A stretch of 64,000 nucleotides of DNA from Allolobophora icterica (GCA_963556255.1 OY744609.1:23670311-23734310); one strand, 5' to 3'; counted from the first letter of the stretch, positions 42,981 to 55,139 are shown. The notes: generated by a model from the letters alone, not told the origin. Program-made: numbers and translations.

Positions 42981-42999
42981 TGATATTGCATTACATTCT

Positions 43000-43871
43000 G
43001 TTACGTAGTGCCGTAATGTACTTTGCGTTGTAATTTGCACTGTGTGGCATGGTATGTAGTTTTGCGTGACCTCTTGAGTAGTAGCACAGTAGTACATCCG
43101 CTAATACAATGCGTTGCGTGATCTTAAAATCCTTAAGACGAGGCAGAGGAAGCGAAGTCCTATAGTCCAGTGATTTAGTCCCTCGTGTCCGCCTCCGCAA
43201 CGCTCAATGAACTAAATGAATGGAAGCTTTTATTTGACTATTGACTATTTTATAAGCCCCTCGCTCTATCTGCCTCCTTGTATGCCTGCTAATATGCATG
43301 CTTCTTGTGTTTCTTTTCTGTATGTCCGTCTCCCAATGCACTCCCGTTCTGTCGAATACTCGAAGGATTTGGTAGATTTTATCAGGGACCGGAAGTAAGT
43401 CTCATTCGTCTTAAGTAGAGCTTTCCGTCGGAAATGTCTCGACCCCGACCCACGCGGACTTTCAGTTCATGGGAGTGTTAAAAAATAAAGAAGACGACTA
43501 GGGCGAAAATCATCACTAAACACACACGAAACACATATGACGGAACACTGGTTGACTGTCTGTATACATGTCTGTCTGTATCTTTGCCTGTCTGCTTAGA
43601 TGTTTGCGTCTTCGCGTCTCCTTGCGTCTACATTTGTGTCTGTCTTTCTTCGATTCATTCTACGCCATTTGTCTTGTCCTTCCTGCTCAATTTATCTCTC
43701 TGTATCTGCTCCATATGTATGTCAACACATTGACGTATGTATATAATAAACTACATCTTTATTTATAATTACACTGATATCGTAGTTTTATCATTGAAAG
43801 ACGGAATGCACGGTACAACATGCAACATTAGCTGTGCCACTAGTGTGTCCATGTTGAAGCCTACGTTCACG
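43000..43871. other. intergenic sequence, no gene seen
   Basis: ATTGCATTAC-like words continue the target sequence of the LINE at 41604. The rest shows no recognisable feature. Confidence 0.4.
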
Positions 43872-43878
43872 CCTGTAT

Positions 43879-45318
43879 CACCTTGTCACCTTGTGCTGTC
43901 GATTCGTTGAATCCTAGCGACTGTCATGGTCAACCTTCTCCATGTGCTCCGATTTCTCGTTGCCTCTCTCAGCTCCGAGATGTTCATCTTCAATGCCTCC
44001 TGTATCTCGTCCATCCATCTCCTCCTTGGTCGTCCTCTCCTCCTTCTGCCCTCCCCACACGCCAACATCATCTCCTTTTCCAGCCCATCTGCACGCATCA
44101 CGTGTCCAAAGTATGACATCTTCTGCCTGGACGCTCTCTGCCCCAACGTCAAACTCCCTCTCCAGTGTCCTATTTCTTCCAGGATATCCTCGTTAGTTCT
44201 CTTCTCAGTCCAAGAAACCCTCAACATTTTCCTCCAGATCCACATTTCACATGCCTCAATTTTCTTCTCCAATGCCTTGGTTTTTGTCCATGTTTCGCAT
44301 CCGTAAAGCACCACTGGTAAGATCATTGCTTTAACAATTCTTGTCTTCGTTCCCAAACTCACTGATTTGTCCTTCCATATTTTTTCCAGTCCCTGCGTTG
44401 CCGTCTTCCCCAATGTAATTCTCCGTCGTATTTCTCGTTCGCATCCACCTTCACTCTCCATCATGGCCCCCAAGAAACAGAAGCTTGATACCACCTCTAT
44501 CTCCTCTCCATCTACCTCAAAATAACTCCATTTCTCAGTGGTCATTATCTTCGTCTTTTTTATATTAAAGTACATTCCTGCTTTCTCGCTAGCACATTTT
44601 AGCCTTCTGATGTTATCCTTCAGTTTCTCCTTTTTTTCCGCCAGCAGTGTTGTGTCGTCCGCATACCTTAAATTGTTCACTATCCTTCCAGCTATCCTCA
44701 CACCCTCCGCCTCATCATCAAAACCTGCCTCCCTCATTATCCTTTCTGCATATAGAATGAATAGGTATGGTGATAGTATACATCCCTGTCTGACCCCTTT
44801 CTTTATTCGAAAACTTGAAGTGTCGCCATGTTCTGTCCTGACCACCGCCACCTGATTGCCATACAGGTTCTTGAGGAGAGTTATCAGATGCATGGGTATG
44901 CCCATTTCACTCAGTGTTTTCCACAGCAGAGCATGATCAACGCAGTCGAATGCCTTGCTGTAATCTATAAAACAAAGATGTACCTCTTGTCCATATTCCC
45001 TCTGCCTTTCCATTATCCATCTTAGGTTTGCAATATGGTCTCTTGTGCCTCTCCCTTTTCTAAATCCTGCTTGATTTGCCGGCAGCTCTCTCTCTATCGT
45101 GTCTTCCATCCTTTTGTGGATAATCTTTAGGAGTATCTTGCTCGTATGAGATATTAGCGCAATGGTTCTGTAGTTCTCGCATTCCTTAGCATCTCCTTTT
45201 TTAAAGATGGGTATAAAGATCGATGTTTGCCAGTCCTTCGGCCACTCCTCAGTCTCCCAAATCAGATTACACAGAATTGTTATCTCTCTTATCACTCCAT
45301 CTCCAGCTGCTTTGATCA
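43879..45318 (-). mobile_element. 5'-truncated RTE-clade LINE with 7-bp duplication
   Basis: CCTGTAT (ATACAGG on the minus strand) flanks both sides at 43872-43878 and 45319-45325. The element keeps most of the reverse transcriptase but none of the endonuclease. Its 3' end is very short and ends in repeated CAAGGTGA, as is usual for RTE elements. Confidence 0.82.
43886..45318 (-). pseudogene. RTE-type reverse transcriptase, truncated at the N terminus
   Basis: Open for about 477 residues. Motifs in order are PIFKKGDAKECENYRTIALI, ANQAGFRKGRGTRDHI, FIDYSKAFDCVDH, KGVRQGCILSPYLF and RYADDTTLLAE, then the C-terminal region with LYGCETWTKTKA, YFGHVMRADGLEKE and GRRRRGRPRRRWMDE. The last block is shared with BovB/RTE elements. 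All polymerase motifs including YADD are present with no stop, but the N-terminal apurinic endonuclease and the start are missing, so it is a dead-on-arrival copy. It reads KAAGDGVIREI at its first codons, immediately after the target duplication. Confidence 0.9.
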
Positions 45319-45599
45319 CCTGTATACGTAGATAGTAATCATTGAACGAATTCTTTATAGGCTGTTAGGCGACAAGTCCCAATTTATTGGTTTCAATAAA
45401 TGATTTTTGTCATTAAAAAAATACACTCAATCTGTTTATATGCAATACCACGTATATATAAACTGTTGCGATCTTCCGCTGGTAGCTGTGGTTTTATTGA
45501 ATACCGTTAATAAACCAGTTGGGACTTATTCTACGTTGGAAGGAGATGAGGGAGCAGGGAGGTTACACAATCTTCAGACGGATCGTGGATCATCAAGTT

Positions 45600-46030
45600 C
45601 CTATATTCATTCATTCGAGGATTTATATAGCGCCCCTTCGAGGGAACTACTCAGAGACGTTTCCGACACGAGCACGTTCAAATAGTACAGTTTTAAGATT
45701 AGTAAGAAAAAGGCCAGAGAGGATCCCAGAACACAAGCGGAGCTCTAAGGGAAGTCTGTTCCAGACCACCGAGCCCACCACTGAAAAATCTCGACTTTGC
45801 ATAGTCGTGGAACGAGCGAAGGGGACTAAAAGTATACCCCTTTTCCCGCAGAGCGGAGGGAAGGTCGGCTTTAGGCACCTGAAACGGAGCAGCAAAGCTC
45901 CCGAAGGTAGGCAGGGGCAGAGCCCTGACAACATCGCCATATGAAGGACCACAATGGAAGCCGGTCTTCGGAAGTTGGGGTTCGGAGGACACAAGTACTT
46001 GAAAGACTCCACGGCTCAAAAATATACTCG
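45600..46030 (-). mobile_element. LINE 3' fragment (CR1/L2-like), degenerate
   Basis: On the minus strand, RDFSVVGSVVWNRLPLELRL followed by LKTVLF is the usual C-terminal block of CR1/L2 reverse transcriptases. It is followed by GGGGCGCTATATAAATCC and (GAAT)n, the 3' tail. Frame is broken in places. Confidence 0.7.
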
Positions 46031-46347
46031 GCGCCTACCTGGCGTTCACCTAATACGCATCAGCGCGCCCGGTATAGGCAATGCGCGTCTAAACTCAACT
46101 GAACTCTCCATCAAACTAAACTGTCAATTCTGAAGTGTCTACATAAATCTTAAAATGAACCGTATCATTTCTAAATCCTTCACAAGCTGAGGGCGGTTGC
46201 ACTCCTCTCGACACTATACCTGGAGTGCGGCGGCGGCTTCACCCGTTAGCGTCAAAGGGATGGAGAAAGGTTCGCTCCGCTGCAAGGTTTGAGTTACAAA
46301 GGAATAACTATATATATATATATATATAATATATATATATATATATA
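46031..46347. other. no gene; ends in (TA)n
   Basis: 46190-46290 has a GC-rich segment without a recognised match. 46311-46346 is (TA)n. Confidence 0.4.
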
Positions 46348-46516
46348 CAGAGGTGTCTACACCATAGAAGCCTTGGAGCAAATGCTCCATCCAAGAAATT
46401 TAGGGGGGGAGATCTGTCAGTGTGTGCCGCCATTTTAGGGGGAAGAATGGGGAAGGGGAGGAAAAGAGGGGGAAGGTGAAGTTGCTCCAATGACTTACGG
46501 GGGATAGACGCCCCTG
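46348..46516. mobile_element. small MITE, CAGRGGYGTCTA ends, 169 bp
   Basis: CAGAGGTGTCTACACC at the left and GGGATAGACGCCCCTG at the right are imperfect inverted repeats, and TTGGAGCAA / TTGCTCCAA occurs inverted inside. Flanks TATATATA and TAAATATA are compatible with an 8-bp duplication in a TA-rich site. Confidence 0.6.
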
Positions 46517-46519
46517 TAA

Positions 46520-47625
46520 ATATATAACCATATATATACTACAGTTAGGATAGAGCCAAACTAATATTATCCATACCTCAGTTAATAGTTCTATACATCA
46601 GTATAGAACTATATCAACAGGAACTAGATCCATGCAAACTAAACTATAGGCTTAATCAATCTCCCTGCAGTATATAATATAAATGATTTCAGTTGTCCAT
46701 TGGCTATGCTTCCATACATCAATAGCCATGCAAATGAAAAGAACGGAATTAGCTAAACTAATTAAGCTAAACCGAATGAATGACTCAAATGTATCTAAAG
46801 ACTTCATATAGCGCCTTTTAGTGCCTCACAAAAGCGCTGTTCTCTGTTATGTTAAATGTCATAACGAACGAAAATACTGCATCAGTTAGCAAAGCAATGC
46901 ACAGTAAGCTGGAAGAGTCACCAGTGGTTGGCCCACGCACACCCGTGTAACCAACTAACGGATTTCCGTCGACAGTCGACAGATGGCATGGATGTTCAGA
47001 GTATCTGAACCAAGTTGCCAAATGTCGTACATCTCTAGCCTAATAGCCATTCTACACTTGTTCACCACACGTCCTCAGAATATATTACACATGTCCGTTA
47101 GAGAAATGGCCTACGCATAGAAACAGAGGACTACAATAAATAATCTACAATATACATTTATATATATATATATATATATATTGTAGCGTTCAGTTGAGTC
47201 ATCCAGTTTAACGCACTATCATTTAGATTACTGTATATTTACATACGTTGCGAAGAAATGGGAACTTACACTGCTTAAGGCTATCTCGTATACGGAGGAT
47301 ACACTTGTCTCCATACATTTCACTCTGTCCATACTCCATAGCCATAAGTCTGTCCTCCCATAGGTAAAAACAAACGCACACTGTCTATATATATGAATAT
47401 TTATACACGCTAACGATATGTTCATATACATGAACATGTATAACTTTATATATATATATATGTCTCATTTAAAAATAATCTTTTTACGGAGTTCGATGTT
47501 CTGTATACGCATTAGAATACTTGTGTTATCGCACCCTTTGTCAATGCTGAGCGTGCACAAGAGGCAAAACAATCTCAGCAGCAAGAGCATCTTCAAGAGA
47601 AAGAGGAGCGACCTGAGTGGACGCT
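46520..47625. other. intergenic sequence, no gene seen
   Basis: TTCATATAGCGCCTTTTAG at 46804 is a retroposon-tail motif in reverse orientation. Short (TA)n runs at 47158-47180 and 47450-47460. Confidence 0.4.
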
Positions 47626-47780
47626 GAAGGACGAGGAGAAGGGGAAGGAGGACGAGGAGGAGGAGGACGAGGAGGAGGAGGAGGACGAGGAGGACGAGGA
47701 AAAGAGGACGAGGACGAGGACGAGGAGGACGAGGAGGAGGACGAGGACGAGGAGAAGGGGAAGGAGGAGGAGGAATAGGA
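47626..47780. repeat. GAGGAC/GAGGAG repeat tract
   Basis: Purine-rich imperfect repeat of GAGGACGAGGAGGAG. The serine- and proline-rich frames opposite are artefacts. Confidence 0.9.
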
Positions 47781-48059
47781 GGAAGATTGTGAATGCGGGA
47801 ATGAGGATGAGGAAGAAACTGTGGGAAAGAAGAAATGGATCATTAGGAAGAGTAAATGAGGAGAAGGAATAAAATAGAAGAATCAAGACAAAAGAAGAAT
47901 AGGACTAATTAGTAAAATGAGGAGGACAATTAAGAGAAGTTTAAGGAGAATTAAGGGGGAAATGAGGATAGGATTAATTAAGTGTTATACAATGCAATAC
48001 AATACAACTGGAATTTGATAATGCCCTCCTTACAGAGTTCAGAAGTGCACATTGAAGCC

Positions 48060-48345
48060 AGGCAACCACTAAGAGCCATAGGCAGACTGGAAGAGGTAAG
48101 TTTTCAGTTTAGAGCGAAAGACAGTCTCGCTAAGAGAGTTGCAAACATGAGGAGGTAGAGAGTTCCAGATGGAGAGACCGGCAACTGTGAACGAACGTTG
48201 GCCAAAGACGTGTACCAGCAACAACATACTTTCCAGCAGATGCTGAAGTGTTGTAGGATAACGAGTAACGTGAAGAGTACTAGTTTGAGAAGAATACGAA
48301 TAGAAGAAGGCAGGGAAAATTGAGCAGCTGTGTACACGGAACATG
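48060..48345 (-). mobile_element. LINE reverse transcriptase C-terminal fragment
   Basis: The minus strand reads FGQRSFTVAGLSIWNSLPPH then VFRSKLKTYLFQSAY, the terminal block of CR1/L2-type reverse transcriptases, followed by a stop at 48069. Open over about 90 residues, but nothing of the catalytic domain remains. Confidence 0.78.
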
Positions 48346-48559
48346 ATAAGGAGGAATAAGAGGAAGTGGAGGAGGAAGAAGAGGTTTGAGAGGTGAAGAA
48401 TATGTTGTGGGTTGCAGGAGCAGAGGAGAGGAGCGGAGTACTTGTAGTATCAGCACCAGCACCAGCATCTATGGTTTGGATGATGAGCACCCGAGTGGTG
48501 AAGCAATCAACTGCTCAGTGATTCCACATGTATCGGACCACTCTCACGGATACGTATAA

Positions 48560-48640
48560 ACAACGCCGAGTGGATAACTGGTTCGTTAGCTGCATGGTTC
48601 GAATACAGGTTCGAATCACTGCCTTATCACATATACATAT
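48560..48640 (+). mobile_element. possible tRNA-derived SINE head
   Basis: GCCGAGTGGATAACTGG resembles box A and GGTTCGAATCACTGCC matches box B. Stems were not convincingly foldable by eye. Confidence 0.4.
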
Positions 48641-49402
48641 TTATTTCCTCAGAATTTTTATATCGCTACGACGCTGAGGGTCTCTGGTGACTCAGAGGAG
48701 AAGTGATGACCAATTTAACAAAAATGTCGGATGCTATATCAACGTTTCACATCTCTTGATAGTGCATTGTTTGCACCAGTTGCCCACCGATCAGTTTATA
48801 AGCTATATTATAGCTCACAGGACATTACATTTAAATCAGCCGATCTGCCTCTGTTCCTTGTTTACTGTTCGTACCAAAGAATCTTCCACTCGATGAACGG
48901 ACGCTGACTTTGTTGTGCTTCGTACCAGAAAAGTGTTTGGCAAAACTGCTGAATTGACATCCAATTCATGCGGGTTCCGTCAGGTCTTTAATGTCAGTTT
49001 AGGTATACACTTTTTCAACTTGCATACCCACCGTTGTTTGACTTTTGACCTCTGAAATATCGCACAAACGGGTAATGGATTTTGAAAAGTTTCGCTTTTG
49101 AAGCGAACACTGATAGCTTAAGCGGAATTATGGTAACGCTATACAAATCATAACAATCCCTTTAAAGGGACATATTAGTCCGATAGTTTGTATGTATCCC
49201 CTATATTTTGTCCGTAATACATGTAGACCATAATTCTTTAACCACACTTAAAAGCTATGGGTAAGTCTGTGTGACAGTCTGCTTATCTCTGCCTATGTGT
49301 CTTTGTCTGCCTTGTCTTTCTCTTAATATTAATAAGTTTTATTCTTTGTCTGTTCCTGTTTATCCATCACCTTTTTCTTTTTCCTCTCAAGTTTCTCCGC
49401 TT
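48641..49402. other. intergenic sequence, no gene seen
   Basis: No domain, repeat family or splice-flanked exon recognised. Confidence 0.4.
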
Positions 49403-49550
49403 TTCTGTTCTTCTCTGGCTTTGCCCAAGAACATTAAGGTTCTTAAGTCTCACTTGTTCTGTTCTTCTCTGGCTCTGCGCAAGAACATTAAGGTTCTTAA
49501 GTCTCACTTTTTCTGTTCTTCTCTGGTTCTCTGCACAAGAATATCAAAGT
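49403..49550. repeat. 54-bp tandem repeat, about 2.7 units
   Basis: TTCTGTTCTTCTCTGG begins at 49403, 49457 and 49511, exactly 54 bp apart, each followed by GCGCAAGAACATTAAGG-type sequence. The third unit is more diverged. Confidence 0.92.
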
Positions 49551-50811
49551 TGACGCTGAGCCATTCGACTAGACTGACATTAATTAAGCACAGTATAATT
49601 GGCCTGAGGTTTATCAGTCATTTTACACTCGATTGTTGTCAGAACAAAGCATACTATATTGCAGAGCACCAACTGCGTGACAGTGAAATTTTACGGAGCG
49701 ACGGAGATAATTGACTGATGGGTCGGTCCCTAAACACGGACAGTAAAAAACCATTTCTCACTGGAATTACACTCCTCAAAGTGATGTCTAATGAAGCCAG
49801 AAACTGAAGCCAGATTAACTCGGTCCACAGTAAAAATGTTTTGTGGTCTTCTGCATTAGCAGCGCGAAATCGTAGTCGCCTGCATTGTCTGTAGGCCTAC
49901 ACCGAAATATCCTGAGAGAATAATTTGGTCGGAGCGTAACTGTAACTCTAATTATTAACTTCTACAGCGCCGGTGTTTAAAGCATTAACCGATATAATTA
50001 TTTCCAAAATGAAGCCGCAGTCAGATTAGTACCAGAGAGCCAGTCCGCTGAAGCAGAAAGGTATCGACATAAACTGTCTGATAGTACAGCAGCCATTGTG
50101 GCCTACAACCGGACAATTAAATTGTGTGATCATTTGAAGAAAAACAAATTTGGAGAGGTTTACAATTAATACTCTCTGAAACAATATCTTAATTTTTCAG
50201 AAATTAAGCGGGCAGAGAGCAAATACGCATGCATCAGTTGCTATTACATTTTCTGACCATTGCTGGCCAAATTTGAACAATATTTATTTAAAAGACAATC
50301 TCTAAAAATATCAACGTAGAGCTAAGATGTCCTCCATGCCCCATAGTCAAGAAATCTCCCTTTCACTCCCTAACGTTTCGCTTTCTTGAAAATACTATTC
50401 TAAATCTCGAGCCAAAGAGAAAATATAGCAATTCCAACACTAACTTTACTTAACTATACTCTACCCTAACTCAGCCTTGGCTTTAATTGCCTTGTATCAC
50501 TTTGTTTCATGTTAGAAATGGTTGCTAAGAAATAATTAGATGATGACTTCTATCGACTTCAATATTATAGCCAAAATGTCACATTTACTTAGCTCGTTAT
50601 ATTAGTAGCAAAGTGATAGACAGACAGAGACATATTTAGTCAGACAGAGACAGATATAGACACTGTTAGACAGACAGAGACAGATATAGACAGAGAGAAA
50701 AGACTAAAGCATGTTAGGCCTATAATGTGGTTGGGTTAGCCTATAGCCTATACAGAGTAAGCAATAAAAAATAAATGTAAAATAAAAAATTATATTTTTA
50801 TTTCTAACATA
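49551..50811. other. intergenic sequence, no gene seen
   Basis: CTTCTACAGCGCCGGTG at 49961 is a retroposon-tail-like word. 50600-50695 contains two copies of a GACAGACAGAGACAGATATAG-like repeat. Confidence 0.4.
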
Positions 50812-50813
50812 TA

Positions 50814-52180
50814 CACCGTGAGGCATAAAAAAGGAAGCCCCTGAAAAATCGTTATAACTCATTCAATAATTGATCAAAACAAATGCAATTTACGCAAAAA
50901 CATCTATCGTTAAAATCAATAATTTTATTTTTAAAAAGGCCCTATAACAAATTTCCGCTAAATCGTTGACGTAATAATAATGACGTCATTAATTTTTTCA
51001 CCATTTACGAAAATGGCGTTCAGTGAGGAAGATAAACACGTTATAACATTTTTCAGATAAAACAAACATTATGGAGCAAAAAGATTTTTAAAAGAGTTTC
51101 CTCATAAAAGCTGGTCTCGTAGTGGATTGGACGAGATTATTCGCAAGATTGATAGTACTGGAACTTCGCAACGTCTTCCCGGCAGTGGCCGTTCGCGTAC
51201 TGCTCGAACTGCTGACAAAATTGAAGAAGTTGAAACACTTGTTTTGAGCCAGAAAGATTTGCCGCAAACACACTGTACTCAAAGACAAATTGCTCGGGAA
51301 GTTGGTATATCTCAACGTTCCGTTAATCGTATTGTGAAGAAAGACACGTTTGATATGCATGAAAAAACGTAGGGCACATGAATTGACCGTGGCCAACAAA
51401 CAAGCTCGACTTGACCGCAGTCGCCTTTTGTTGCGTCGCTACCCAGCTAGCCTAGTGCATTTCATCTGGTTTACTGGAGAAAAATTATTCACAGTTGCTT
51501 CTCCTAGCAATACTCAAAATGATGGTCTGTATGTAGCAGTTGGAACTCGAAAGAGAGATATTGCAGCCGACCGCCTTTTACGCACACGTCCGACGTTTAG
51601 CAAATTCCTGATGGTATCAGTCGGTGTTTCTTCTCTGGGGCTCACGTCAATTTACTTTGTTGAACCGGGGGTAAAAATCAACGGCCAATACTACAGAGAT
51701 GTTTTACTCATGGAAGACCTTCTACCTGAAATTCGAGAATTCTCTGAATTTTACATTTTCCAGCGCACAGAGCTCGAGAAACGGTTGCACTTCTGACGAA
51801 TGAAACTTCTGACTTCATAATTCCTACACTATGGCCCTCTAACAGCCCAGATCTGAATCCCGTAGATTATAAAATATGGGGATGCATGCAGGAAATGGTG
51901 TACAAAACAAAGGTCCGTGATGTTGAAGATCTTCGTAAGCGAATCATGCAAGCTTGGAACGATCTTGACCAACGAATTATTGACTCGGCGGTGCGTGAAT
52001 GGCGCAAGCGACTTTGCGCATGCGTAGAAGCTGAAGACGGACAGTTTGAGTACAAACTGTAAATTTGTTTACATTGCCTGCTATTTAGCTATAAATTTCA
52101 TGAATTTCATTGACATTGTTTGAATATTGTTAAAATAATAACGATTTTTCCAGGGGCTTCCTTTTTTATGCCTCACGGTG
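50814..52180 (+). mobile_element. full-length mariner-type element, 1367 bp, inactivated
   Basis: Inverted terminal repeats of about 43 bp start CACCGTGAGGCATAAAAAAG and match except for one single-base indel. TA flanks both ends (50812-50813, 52181-52182). The single transposase gene inside is broken. Confidence 0.93.
51013..52062 (+). pseudogene. mariner-type transposase pseudogene (DD37D-like group)
   Basis: The frame starts MAFSEEDKHVITFFR and meets a TAA at about 51058. It continues through NKHYGAKRFLKEFPHKSWSR and the helix-turn-helix region (TQRQIAREVGISQRSVNRIV), then shifts frame near 51365-51370. The middle keeps YFVEPGVKINGQYYRDVLL. Around 51763 a small deletion removes the QQD catalytic motif and shifts frame again. 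The last part has LWPSNSPDLNPVDYKIWG and ends EYKL with a stop at 52060-52062. The relation to the 11790-12281 fragment is clear from FVEPGVKxNG and SPDLNPVDY. At least three disabling lesions. Confidence 0.9.
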
Positions 52181-52324
52181 TATATATACATATGTGTAGG
52201 CCCTACCTATAAATACATGTGTTTAAGATATACGTGTAAGTCTATCTGTATGCGCTATGTTTTTACTTTGGAGAAGCGTGTACATAGTATTCTATTGTAA
52301 ATTTTATGAATTTAAAAAGCATGC

Positions 52325-52560
52325 AGTGCGAGGAGCTCCGTGAGAAAAGATAAGTTTTAAGACATTGAGAAGTAGCGGCAATGCCCCCAGTTAGGATCTG
52401 AGAACGAGTCATGGAAGGAAGATAATTCCAGAGGGACGAGTCAACAGATGCTTAGGCACGGTGTTGAGCCATAGAAGTCCGGGTCTCGTGGACCAAGAGG
52501 TCATGTCGGTCTAAAGAACTGAGGGACGGCCAGAGGCAGCCGAAAGAGTCTGCCTCTTTC
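52325..52560 (-). mobile_element. LINE reverse transcriptase C-terminal scrap, degenerate
   Basis: The minus strand gives VDSSLWNYLPSMTRSQ and CLKTYLFSRSS, recognisable as the CR1/L2-type C-terminal block with damage. Confidence 0.55.
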
Positions 52561-52589
52561 TCATAGTAGCATATGGGACTATTATTTTT

Positions 52590-53245
52590 TACCCAACCCT
52601 AAATGTTCCTTTACGCTATACCCTTAAATGACCGTGGTTTTCAAGCCATCCATAAATGACCGCCGTTTTAAAACACCACTCCTAAATGACTCTTGCTCTT
52701 AATCCATCTTTAAATATGATGATTAATTTATATACCTGCTGCTAATGAAGCCTCGGTTTTAATATGTGGTGGATTACAGCTTTTGAAATTCGCTACAATA
52801 GATTCTATGAAACAGTTGGATTAGGAGTTCACCAAAAGTTGTACTAATTAATGGTGTTAAATACATATGTTTTGTTCGAGAATGGAAGACAAGGTATAGT
52901 ATGCTAATAAGAAACACTAAGGCGCCTTTAAACTATACTTAGTTATGTTGACAATCATATTATACCGTACAATGGAATCAATACTTAGATTAGTTTAAGA
53001 TCATTAATTATTTGCATTAAAACCAAAGTCATATAAGGGTGGTTTGAAAACACTAGTCATTTAGAGGTCGTATAAAAAAGAACAGCCATTTAGGGGTGAT
53101 TTGAAAACAACAGTCATTTAGGGGTTGTATAAAAGTCTTTTAGAGGTTGCATGAAATATAACAGTCATGTAAGGGTGGTTTGAAAGCACCAGTCATTTAA
53201 TAACGGTCGTATAAAAACACCAGTCATTTAGTTATTTAATACGGC
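52590..53245. repeat. inverted arrays of an alternating 28-bp repeat around an AT-rich core
   Basis: From 53025 to 53240 about seven units begin GTCATTTAGGGGT and alternate GGTTTGAAAACA with CGTATAAAAA. From 52595 to 52710 three to four units run in the opposite orientation (CCTAAATGACC followed by GGTTTTCAAGCCA). The 300-bp core is AT-rich and non-coding. No terminal repeats or target duplication could be fixed. Confidence 0.75.
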
Positions 53246-53891
53246 AGTAAAATAGAATGGAAGGGAGGTGACAGAAGAGACACAGTGAATGGAAGGAAGG
53301 TGAGGCAAGAGGAAGGCAGTGAGGAAGAGGCAGCAGGGCATCGAGGACCGAGGGAAATGTATACGTGACCATAAACACCTAATCAACGCAACCACTTTGT
53401 CTTTTGCGGTCGTAAAGGTAGTTGGGAAGAAGCAGAAGGAAAAGGAGGAAGAAGAAGAAGAAAAGAGACGAAGACGAAGATCGTGCTGTAATTATCGCCC
53501 GTCTTTTCCCTGCATTTCGACGCCCCTACTGTCCACTGCTCTCCGTCCTTCCCGGTTCATTATCCACCCTCTCTTCCTCCATGACACCGTCTCTACCTCC
53601 CTTCCCCTTTCTTCGTCCCCTTCTCACCTTCCCATTCTCCCTCTCTCCTCCATTTCTGACACCTTTCCTACTCCATTCTTTCATCCCGTCTTGTCTCTGC
53701 CACTCCTGGCCGGTCTATCTCTGTTTTTGACTCTCCCATATTCAGTCCAGCTGTTCTCCACCTCCATGCATTGTATCCTACCTCTGCCACAACCCGCTTG
53801 TCATTCCGTTTGTTCTGCATATTTTTTATGCATGTCAGTAAGCCTAACAGATTGGTTGTCTTTTTCGTCTGTCTGCATTTGTCTTCAGAAG

Positions 53892-53894
<3 letters not shown>
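53246..53894. other. no gene; CT-rich sequence
   Basis: 53425-53475 is purine-rich (GAAGAAGAAG) and 53510-53760 is pyrimidine-rich. Open frames across it are compositional. Confidence 0.45.
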
Positions 53895-53986
<92 letters not shown>

Positions 53987-54090
53987 GCTTTCATAAACGA
54001 TTCAGCACCACAGAAGTTATATATATATATAATATATATATATATATGCATGCTTTCATAAACGATTCAGTACCACAGAAGTTCACCCTA
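53895..54090. repeat. (TA)n arrays with a 64-bp spaced direct repeat
   Basis: (TA)n from 53895 to 53986. TGCTTTCATAAACGATTCAG then ACCACAGAAGTT occurs at 53986 and 54050, separated by a second (TA)n run. Confidence 0.9.
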
Positions 54091-54929
54091 TGTATTTATG
54101 TGTATACATCTAGGCGTGTAAATATATTGCTTTATGCACGGTGAACTTCTGTGACACCGAAATTGTTAATCAAGGCATGCACACAGGCAGTAAGTTGACT
54201 GACTATAAGGCACTCACATGCAGACGGCCATTCAGATATACCAGAATAAAAGCGCGCTGATCAACCGTCACATTACCAGCAACGTTTTAAGACATACAGA
54301 GACAGATATATATAGACAGAAAGAGACAGGCATAGACATTAGACATACAGATACATATATAACAGAGAGAAAAGACAAACGCATGTGGTATGTGGTTGGA
54401 TTAGCCTATACCAAGCACGTGAAAAATGCTCTTGAACTATGCATGACCACATAAGACATCGATCTTAAGGGATTATTGTTAGCTGCCAATCGCTTATAAC
54501 AATGGATTAATTAACCCTCTGGATGTTGCAAGTAGACAGTAATCGTTGAGGAACTCTGATGATTGTCCTTGGTGTCCGTCGTCGAATAAAGTGCTCAACC
54601 GACCACCTTACGTCTTCCGTCTAATTGGGCGCTTCTATAGCGCCTGGGTGACCACCTGTTCAAGCTACATTGCATTCACTCAGCGCATGTTTCTATATGA
54701 AGACTTTGTTCTGCAAAGCGATGCATTTTCCTGTTCTCGGTAAGCTAATGAAACTCTAGACATTTCGGAATAGTCAGGCCAACGGATGATAAAACTTATG
54801 ATTTATCGTTTAAACCGCATTCAGAACTCTTGTCTTATTCTTCAAGCGTGTTCTGCTTGTTTCACTGGATTGCATTGTTTTTCCTTCGCGTTTCTTGTTC
54901 ACTGTTGTCTGCTACGTTGAGCGCAGTGA
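54091..54929. other. intergenic sequence, no gene seen
   Basis: GGTGAACTTCTGTG at 54139 is the inverse of CACAGAAGTTCACC at 54073, forming an approximately 16-bp stem with a 50-base loop. CTTCTATAGCGCCTGGG at 54631 is a retroposon-tail motif. Confidence 0.4.
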
Positions 54930-55037
<108 letters not shown>

Positions 55038-55139
55038 AGTATATATGGGCTTGATCGCATTTATTGTAAATTGCGTTTCCTGTATATGCAACAATAATTC
55101 ACCGCAATTACTTTCTTCTCTTAGACAATGTCGTAATCG

